A stretch of 64,000 bases of DNA from Typha latifolia (lineage: Eukaryota > Streptophyta > Magnoliopsida > Poales > Typhaceae). The position numbers and the translations under genes were made by a program. Location of the stretch: contig CM034101.1 of NCBI GenBank assembly GCA_019914945.1, forward strand, positions 13,527,188 through 13,591,187, written 5' to 3'. Positions 55,475-64,000 of the stretch are shown one piece after another. How positions within the stretch are numbered: the stretch's first letter is position 1; every line of letters starts with the position of its first letter. Below the pieces are notes generated by a model, which made no database searches, was not told where the DNA came from, and saw nothing but the letters and a program-made list of their open reading frames with translations.

Positions 55475-58404
55475 TTTTGTGTTATTGCTTAAGAAAACAG
55501 ATTAATAGTAAGAATTAAGAAATGAGTTGACTTCAAATATATGAAAATGTCATATTGGTACTTCCATTTATTCAAAATAAATGAGTTAGATTTTCAAGCA
55601 GAGAGTTTTTCACCAGTTCTTCCAAGCGCACATTCTAAAATGGTAGGCAATGGAACAATCAAAGATCTCAAACAAGTTCAACCAGCAAGAGTAAATCATA
55701 TTCAACAAGATGGCCAGATTTTTTCATTGTGCCAATCAAACCCTTCAGAACTTCACAGATGTCATTGGCATTGTTGTGGAATTTGTCTCCTGCTATGAAT
55801 GAGCTAGTTGTAACTTCCACTGTAACCCAACAACAACCAGGTAACTTCTTGATCCCTCTTTCTTGCATTGCTCCCTATATTAGCCTCAACCCAATTACCA
55901 GATGCAGCATATAAATTAGAAAGCAATACATAATGCGAAGAGTTGTCTGGTTCCAATTTATTGAGCTTTGCTGCTGCAAGTTTCCACCTTATTTCATCCC
56001 TGTGCATTCTGCAAGCTGCAAGAAATGTAGACCAGGTCATGCTGTCGGATTCAAAGGCTAGTTCATCAATGAGTTCTTGAGCCTCTTTAAGATAGCCAAC
56101 ACGACCAAGGAGATCAATCAGACAGGCATAATGATCCACCCTAGAAGCTATTCTATATTATCTGGTGATGGCATCAAAGAAACGCCTTCAGAGACTAAAC
56201 CTGCATGAGTACAAGCAGCAAGAAAATCTAGAAAAGTAATATCATCAGGCTTTTTCAGCGACTCTTGCATCTTTTGAAATGTAGAAAGTGCTTCCTTAAC
56301 ATAACCATTATGCGCAAACCCGACAATCATAGAGTTCCATGAGATAGCATTCTCTTTGTTCTTCAATTCTTTGAAGACTTAAAAGGAAGAATTTACATCT
56401 TCACACTTGCAATACATGTCCCTGAGTGCACTGCTCGTAGCTTCGTAAGAACTAAAGCCAACCTTGGTGGTGAGCCTGTGAGCCTCTTTGCCATCACTGA
56501 AAGCAGCTAAGTCAGCACGAGCTTTTAGAACACTAGCAAAACTGGGCGGAAAGTTACAGCTGCGTATTTTCCAGAACAACGACAATGCTTCATAATTATA
56601 ACCGATCTAAGCATGTCCTGAAATGATGGCCTTCCATAAAACCAAACTCTTATTCCCTGGCATCTCGACGAAAAGCTTATTAGCATCCTCAAGCATTTCG
56701 GACTTCATATACATGCCTGGAAGTGAGACCACTAAGAAAGCATCAGCATATAAAGACTAAATTTTACAGTGTGACAGTGCACTTATTTTCCTGTCACTGT
56801 CCAAGATGCCCAGTACAAGCAGGAAGAATGCTTGCAAAAGTGAAGTAAGATGGGCGTAAGCCACCTGCTTGCATTTGGCTAAACAAGTCAAAAGCTTCAA
56901 CTTTACTATCATTTTGGACAAGACCCGCAATCAGAGCATTTCTTGGGAGTATACCCCTTGCAGGCATCTTAAGAAAACCTTCTTGGCAACCTCCAAATCC
57001 CCAAGTTTTGCATAGAAAATCAACTAAGGAGCTACCAACAAAATGATTTGAACTCGGATTGAACTTTGAGTGCCAAGCAGTCAATATGCTTTCCTGCCTC
57101 AATTGCTCGTATGCTAGAACAAGCACTAACAAGACTAGCAAAGGAGATCTCATCGGGTTCTGTCCTCCTCTTCTTGAGCATATTCGATGCTTGCTACTCA
57201 TCTTCATTGTGTAAAAGTCCAACTATAATGGTATTCCAAATAACACAATCCCTATCGGGAATGAGAGCTCCAACTGTGCCTTGGCATCATTCAACTCTCC
57301 AGACTTGGCATACATATCCAAACTGCATATCCAATAAAGAAACTCGAATAATAATTAATCTTTACTATGACAGAATGCAACGGTCTTCCCAGATCTAAAC
57401 TTTCCTAGTAAACGCATGCACCAAAAAGCTAGAATAAGAGAACTCATCAGTCTGAAGCCCACGTCATCTCATCTCCAAAAACAATTCAACGGCGTCCTGT
57501 GATTGTTCATGCTGAACAAGACCACCAAGCATTGCATTTCATGTAACAACATTCTTTTCACCACGAAAGTAGAATACTTTACTGCATCTCTTATCTCGCT
57601 GCATTTAGCATACATTCTAATTAAGGAACTCCCCTACCAAAATCATGATTACTTATTAGTCCAAGAGATTATATCATTATTACTTATCCCATCAAAAACA
57701 TGGTGAGCATAAAAAACATAGCCGCATTTGAAGTACATATCATTCAGAGATGCCTCACAGAATGAATTGGAACCAAATCCAGTTCTGGTAACATCACAAT
57801 GAACCTGCCTACCAAAATCAAGAGAAACCAATCTTGCAGGCCCAGAGAGAACCATGGCAAAGCCAAACTGGTCAGGCCAATCATCGGAACACCGGATGGA
57901 TCGGAAAGCACATACCATCTCAGTGGGAGAATCCACCTTGAGTGGCCAGCCAGTATCGAATTTGCAAGCAGTACCATTGCGTTCCTCAGGTGGTCGAAGG
58001 CCTTCTGGGCATAACCCAAAATGCCAGATTTGGCGTAGATGTCGATAAGGGCGTTCCCAGCTTGTTGGACAAATGGAAACCAAGCCTCAATGTTCTGGCG
58101 TGCAATGTCTTGCAGCTTTGGGAGTTTTGTGCTCTTTGAGGCTTAACGGGTAGTAGGCGAGATTTTGAAGGCATTGTTTTGGGTATGAGACTAGTAGATT
58201 AGTATAGATATAAGGATCTCGAGGAATAGTGTGCAAATGGAGCTGAGGGAGTGGTTCTGGTCGAAGAAACGGGGGAGGAAGTGGCAAGAGAGGAACAAGG
58301 AAGACGAAGAGGACTAGAGGAGGAGAAAAGGGCAAAGCTTGTCAGTCTGGTTCAGGGCTTTAGTCTGCATCCGAATAATCGCTTCAAAACGATGGTCGTG
58401 GAAT
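55475..58404 (-). pseudogene. Decayed inverted copy of the PPR gene
   Basis: The minus strand aligns with 39988-43300 from ATTCCACGACC near the start codon through the stop and about 160 bases of 3' flank. Fragments match throughout: N-terminal L-P-Q-L-H-L-H-T-I-P-R-D-P-Y-I-Y near 58240; middle F-V-G-S-S-L-V-D near 57035; P-S-Y-F-T-F-A-S-I-L-P-A-C near 56830; and the E-motif E-P-D-N-S-S-H-Y-V-L-L-S-N-L-Y near 55930. The longest open pieces are only about 60-144 codons, separated by frameshifts, stops and a few hundred bases of net deletion. The start codon is gone, replaced by the adjoining foldback element. No PPR protein of useful length can be made. Confidence 0.92.
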
Positions 58405-58406
58405 GA

Positions 58407-59041
58407 GAGTTTTTGACCAAACAACGACATGTTTCCCAAATTTAATATCAAAATACGTCTATTTTACTTTAATTTTTTAAATATTTTATCTAAACAACGT
58501 AAAACGTTAAACTGTTAATTAAAAATACTGAACTATTTAATTATTATTAAGATACTTAACTACTCATTTCGTAGATAATATCTTTATAACTTTTTAATTG
58601 ATAGTTTATTCTAGACATATAATATGTCATTATAAAAATAAAATAAAAATAAATATAATAATTTAGATTGAAGCTTAATCAAACCTCAAACGAGAAAAAT
58701 ATAAAAAAAGTTTATAAATATATTTAATCATAAAAATATGTCGTTTGTGAAGATAAGGAGAAAAAACTATAAATTAAAATTACATAGTAATTCTCCGCAA
58801 CCAACAACATAGCTCCTCCAAATTTTTATTTTTATATTTTTAATTTTTTCTAATAAAACGTTTAACTCTTTAGTATTTTATAAGTATAGAACACTGAATA
58901 ATTGAGTGTTTTATAAAATAAATTTTTTGATATAAAACGTTAAATTTATTTAGGGCTACGGTGCTATTTTAATATTAAATTTGGTTATTATCTATTTGGA
59001 TAAATGAACTATAAAAAGAGTTAGTTTGATAAAAAGAACTT
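58407..59041. mobile_element. Foldback/MITE-like element with roughly 100-bp inverted ends
   Basis: The left end GAGTTTTTGACCAAAC and the reverse complement of the right end (AAGTTCTTTTTATCAAAC...) continue in parallel through CCAAATTTAATAT to AACGTTTTA. This gives imperfect inverted termini of about 100 bases. There is no open frame of note. The same family occurs truncated at 11417-12035. It abuts the 5' end of the PPR pseudogene and separates it from the succinyl-CoA ligase gene. No clear target duplication was seen. Confidence 0.65.
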
Positions 59042-59791
59042 CAGTGGAGTAATTAGAGACATAGGGGTTAAAAAAAAAAACCTTTCTTAAAATTTGAACT
59101 TTGATTCCTTGACATTCCAGATGTTATTTCAATATTTCTTTTTGTCCAAAGACAATAAATTTTCCTATTTCCGACTACCTTTACATTTTTCTCCTCGTTT
59201 TCTCTCTAATTTAGATATTTTACAGTTCTCCATTTTTGTGTAAATATAATTTTCAAATTGTTTGGTCGCCTAGTAAATCTCAAAGGCGGCTGTCGTGCTT
59301 CTAACTTTTCCAAGTCCAACTCGACCCAACAGGCCAACTGGAAGGTCAAGATTCTCTTCCCATAATTTTTCTTTTTCTTTTCTTAATTTTTTTTCTCAAT
59401 AACTGACCATTTAACATGGTGAGTAAGATCACACTAACAGAAGGCTTGTTAATTTAATTAGTTCTGTTAATCAATCATAAGAGCCTTCTAAGCTAAAATA
59501 AAAATAGGGGGAAAATACAAAATAAAACTTGAAAAGAAGAAGAAGAAAAGGGATGGATCCAATTATAGACAAGTCGAGGGTTATTATTAGAAAGTGAAAA
59601 TTCCCTTTTTCTTTCGGTTAAATCCAATTGCTTGCAAATATTCTTTCAGCAGTAAAATTAGAGAGACGGGACGCAGCGGAGAGAGCCAAGGCAAACCTTT
59701 TAGGGTTCTCTCCTCCTCCCCCGTTCTTAAGGATTCTCCTCGATTCTAGGGTTTCCGATTGGTTACTGTGATCGACCTCGCTAGAGGAGGA
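59042..59791. other. 5' flank of the succinyl-CoA ligase beta gene
   Basis: AT-rich to about 59560. From about 59640 it becomes GC-rich and is probably the promoter and 5' UTR of the downstream gene (TTAGGGTTCTCTCCTCC near 59699). Part of it (59567-59625) has a copy at 39218-39280. Confidence 0.5.
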
Positions 59792-62700
59792 ATGGTGAGG
59801 GGATCGATTGGAAAGCTCGTATCTCGATCTCTCTCCTTCGCGGGGAGATGGCAACAGCAGCAGCTGCGGCGCCTCAACATCCACGAGTACCAGGTCGCGA
59901 TCCGATCCCTCTCTTTGAGCCTATGCCTTTCTGGATTCACTTATCTAAAATTTAGGGGAAATAGGTTTTAAAAAGAGAATTAAATAAGTATGTGCTATTT
60001 CTCTCTTGTATGCTTCCTTCGTGTAATCTGATGTCTCTAGACTGTTGATCTGACATTTTTTTTCCATGTTTTTGGATTTTATTTATTATGTCGGTGTATA
60101 GTGTTAATTTGTGTAGCCTTTCGGGGGCAGGGTGCTGAATTGATGGGCAAATATGGGGTAAACGTTCCAAGAGGAGTTGCGGTCTCGTCTGTTGAAGAGG
60201 CTAAGGATGCCATCAAGAGTATGTTTCCTAATGAAAAGGAGGTATACTTTTCTTTTTCCTTTTTTTTTTCTGTAGATTATGATATTTACCTTAGTTATGA
60301 CATTAGGCAAGTAATTTGTTAGTCAGTACTATTATCTTCTTTCTTATAGTTGATAAATACATTAATTTCCAAATGGTAAGTATGGAGAATGAAGCACAAC
60401 AAAGCAACAGCACTGTGAGCAGATTGCTTGTTGTAATGTGATTAAATTGATTGCCAACAATGTAATGAGATACCAGATTTACTGTTAATTGTTTCTAAAT
60501 CAAGCCTGTACTCATTCCCTAGGTTATCTCTGGGAGTAGCTTGAATGGTTTGCTGGGAGAACAACTTATGAATCATATGTTTGTTCAGCTCTCATCTTTT
60601 TGTTGTCATTTGCAGTTCCGTAGTAGCCTGTAAATGCATGAAATAGAAAAGCTTCATCCATCACTTGTTCCAGATTAATGAGTTTCTTAAAGTTCAGATA
60701 TTATTTGTATGCTCTGGTTTGTAGTCCCAGCCCAGCTGAAAAATGGTTTTATATCATTTTATTGCTAAGAAAACAAAAAATTTAAATGTATGAGAGGAAA
60801 AATATTATCTACTCACTCTATTATCAGTTTCTTGGCGTTAGGAAATAGGAAACATATAATAAGCAGTAGCAAAGCAAAGGAGTTTTGATCTTTTATGCGA
60901 CAAGAATTCATAAAGTTTTCTCTTCTTCATCCAGCAATTTCTCTAAATTGGATGTTACACTCTTTTCATATTCGTTGATGTAATCATATTCCTTGAGTCT
61001 GACTCATCTTAGAGATGACTGTGCAGATTGTTGTTAAAAGCCAAATTCTTGCTGGTGGAAGAGGCCTGGGAACCTTCAAAAGTGGACTAAAGGGTGGAGT
61101 GCATATTGTTAAGTCTGAGGAGGTGGAAGATATAGCAGGTTCAAGAGATCTTGTAACTCAATATATTTATCTGCATTCTATTTATCATAGTTCGAAGTTT
61201 CGGTTTTGGCTTAGTTAAAAAACAAAACATCTTAGTCAGGTTCGATCGGTTTCAATTCTAGCTTCATTGTATTCTTTTCAGATTCTTTTTGATAAATAGT
61301 CTTCTTTATTTTATTTTTCAATGTGTCACACAAAATCTAATAACATTTAAGCAATGATTTTGATATTGCGTATAGGTTTCTTATGAGGAAGTGGGAACAT
61401 TAAGTAGAGTATGTATTTAGGATTCAATGATGGAAATGAAGAATTGCATTACTCATTTTTAATGTTAGCACAAAAATTTGAAAATTGCATTACTCATTCC
61501 TCTCTTTTCTGCAAAGGGACCTTTGAGTAGCCAAGAAACATATTTACAATTTTTATTAATTACTGATGCTTTATCACATAGAAAAAGAGGTTGTTCTCAC
61601 ACTACATGGCCAGTCTGTGCAGATATTTACTAAAGTATGCATTAGAATGGTATATTTTTTCAGTAAAAAAGTGTATATTGTATTCATAACTGTGAAAGTT
61701 TCTTTCAGTATTGTCTAAGCACTGACTCAACTTGTAGTATAGTAAAACCTCCTGAAAGATAATGGTCTAAAATTGTTTAAGAAATTTATAATTTCTCTCA
61801 AAGTGGATCTAATGAGCTATATGTTTGAAATTTTGTTTAATGAATGTTGTTGGCGCACTTCAATTTGGGTTGCTAAACTTGCTTAGCTTGTTCATTTTGT
61901 CTACTTGTAAGCTATTGCTGAAAAAATAATTTTGAATATTCACATACAAGAATTGTAATATCAATGTTTTTAGTTAGACTGCTCATTTCCTTTACAGGTA
62001 AAATGCTTGGCCAGATTCTTGTCACCAAACAAACTGGCCCACAAGGGAAGATTGTGAGCAAGGTTAGTGTTTACTGATATACGGACATTGTTGTTGTAAC
62101 TAAATTGTTGTTTCTCCTTGTTATAGCCATGGAAGTTTCTCCTACAAGACATCCTGTATGAGTTGTATACTTTGATTGTTTGACAAAATATACACAGTTT
62201 ATTTATCCTACAAAGCATTCTCCCATTTATGCTTGAGAAAGATCCCCAATTATAATTTAACCACAACATTCCGTTAGCTTCGGTAGACACGGTCGAGGAA
62301 GAATGAAGCAGAAAAATGTGAGGATAGAAAACGAGGAAACCATTTTGGGTTTGTAAATTTTATGTATAGTAAACAAATGGAACACAGGGTTTTAGTACCA
62401 TTACACCAGTGTTTTTAGGCTTAGCAGTAGTTTTGGTCGGGAGTTGTTTTAAAGAGAATAAAAGATGTTTCATTTGCAAAATGCACATATTTGGCTGGAG
62501 ATGTGCATAAAAATGTAGGTGCATTAAAAGACAAGATGTTTAAAATTTTGTTGGTTTCATGCTGCTAATGTAGCACTAGGTGTATGTCATCACATGCACC
62601 ATGCTTTAGTACTTGTTTAGTAATTTTCTTTTAGCATTTTAGTGTTAAAATGCTTAGAATTGCTTTGTTTTGTTTTTTTGCAGGTCTACTTGTGTGAGAA

Positions 62701-63824
62701 GTTATCACTTGTTAACGAGATGTACTTTGCCATCACCCTTGATAGAAAGACTGCTGGCCCAGTATGTTGTTAGATCAAGAGCCTGCCTTTCTTATTTCAT
62801 GCAGCTTCTTTGTTTCTTGAAGATCACTTGCTTATATTTTTGGTTTATTCTAGAATGTGTTATTTGCTGATTTTGTTGGTGTATAATGTAACTGCAATTT
62901 TACCATAACAGTGGAAAAGAGAGTTCCTTTTTATTTTTCTTTATCTACATTTATTTTATGAACTTTTGGTAAACTTGGATATTGTTGCAGTGTACATTGA
63001 TGCTGTATGAAGCATACACGTTGATTTTTGCATTGTATTCACTGTCTTGTTGTTTGTAATAACTAATAAGCATACTCATAAGAAATGTTACCACTGAAAT
63101 CATTTAAATACTCACTCTGTTTTCCTCAAATTATGGAATTAATTACTCATTAGTCATTGTGCATTCTTTTCTTCATCTTTTAGCTTACTGCTCTGCCTTT
63201 ATTTCAGCTCATAATAGCTTGCAGAAAGGGGGGAACTAGCATTGAAGACCTTGCAGAGAAGTTCCCAGATATGATTATTAAGGTAATATATACGTAGTTT
63301 CTTCATTTCTCAGGAAAATATCTTCATGACATGGCTAGCTGGTTCAGTTCATTCTGAGAGTTCCATTATTTTTATAATTTCATAGATGACATCTTAACCT
63401 TCCTTCTTTCTATGGCAAGGTTCCAATTGATGTGTTCAAGGGAATAACAGATGAAGATGCAGCTAAAGTTGTTGATGGTTTGGAACCGAAAGTAGCGGAC
63501 AGAAATTCTTCAATAGAACAAGTGAAGAAGTTATATGAACTTTTTTGCAAATGTGACTGCACACAATTAGAGGCAATCCACTTAGAAATTTGTTCAACTC
63601 TCAATTCTTTCTGTTAGCTGTTTGACACAAATCTGCTAATTCTTCTGCTCGTCTTCCTAACCTATTAGTATGATTACTTCTGTTCTTAGATAAATCCAAT
63701 TGCTGAGACATCTGATAACCAGCTAGTAGCGGCTGATGCGAAGTTAAACTTTGATGATAATGCTGCTTTTAGGCAGAAGGAAATATTTGCCCTCCGTGAT
63801 GCATCACAAGAAGACCCTAGAGAG
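59792..63824 (+). CDS. Succinyl-CoA ligase [ADP-forming] subunit beta, mitochondrial (5' eight exons, truncated by window end)
   Basis: TCA-cycle enzyme making ATP from succinyl-CoA in the mitochondrial matrix; beta chain of an alpha/beta pair. Exons 59792-59893, 60131-60241, 61027-61138, 61998-62062, 62684-62761, 63208-63282, 63420-63572 and 63690-63824 join in phase to 277 residues, about two thirds of the usual 420. The Arg/Ser-rich presequence precedes L-N-I-H-E-Y-Q. The ATP-grasp fold follows, with [13 protein letters not shown] and the Mg-binding pair Asn234 (I-N-P) and Asp248 (A-D-A-K), spaced as in bacterial SucC. The exon-7 donor is GC (TTAGAG|GCAATC), while the duplicated pseudogene has GT there. 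Two further exons can be inferred from that copy and lie outside this window. I chose the ATG at 59792 because it begins the family's conserved M-V-R-G-S start. Confidence 0.93.
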
Positions 63825-64000
63825 GTACAACATCGGTTATGGTCTTCCTGATGAACTTGTTAACTGTTTGCTTGTATGTATGTCTAGAAAGGCTACTTGT
63901 TGACTTAATTTGTACTTTTGTTGGTTGAACGTTGGTGAGCCAAACAATATCCTTTTTTTTTCTGGTCTGTATGACTTAGAAGCTTCCACTTCTGATTTTC

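Overview
This window is nuclear DNA from a flowering plant. Spliced genes have GT-AG introns up to several kilobases, intergenic DNA is AT-rich, and there are relics of plant transposable elements. Gene content and the very GC-rich intronless subtilase are compatible with a monocot, probably not a grass, but that placement is a guess. All exon models were built by hand from splice sites and reading-phase continuity, with family knowledge used to choose between sites.

Left part (1-38 kb). A domesticated Mutator-like (MUSTANG-type) transposase gene lies on the minus strand (1410-3191). It is followed by an intronless subtilisin-like protease on the plus strand (4809-7100). A 28-kb minus-strand gene (9447-37706) then encodes UDP-glucose:glycoprotein glucosyltransferase, the ER folding sensor. 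All 37 coding exons can be joined in phase into a 1633-residue protein. Its introns hold a LINE relic with a nested 527-bp insertion, other interspersed repeats and short tandem duplications.

Right part (38-64 kb) is a rearranged segmental-duplication zone. In order it holds: a truncated beta-glucosidase fragment (minus); the 5' piece of a degenerate succinyl-CoA ligase beta copy (plus); an intact intronless 1049-residue PPR gene (plus, 39985-43134); the 3' piece of the same succinyl-CoA ligase pseudogene; an intact 12-exon GH1 beta-glucosidase (minus, 45537-49223); a six-exon plastid pTAC5-like gene (plus, 50322-55446); a decayed inverted copy of the PPR gene (minus, about 55475-58404); a foldback element; and the 5' eight exons of an apparently functional mitochondrial succinyl-CoA ligase beta gene (plus, from 59792), which runs off the window.

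The most notable features are the duplication architecture, with a PPR gene occupying the place of missing exons inside a succinyl-CoA ligase pseudogene, and three GC-AG introns. Two of those three sit at positions where the neighbouring paralogous copy still has a canonical GT donor. The genes do not form a pathway: they act in the ER, mitochondrion, plastid, the secretory route or apoplast, and the nucleus. I found no tRNA, rRNA or CRISPR.
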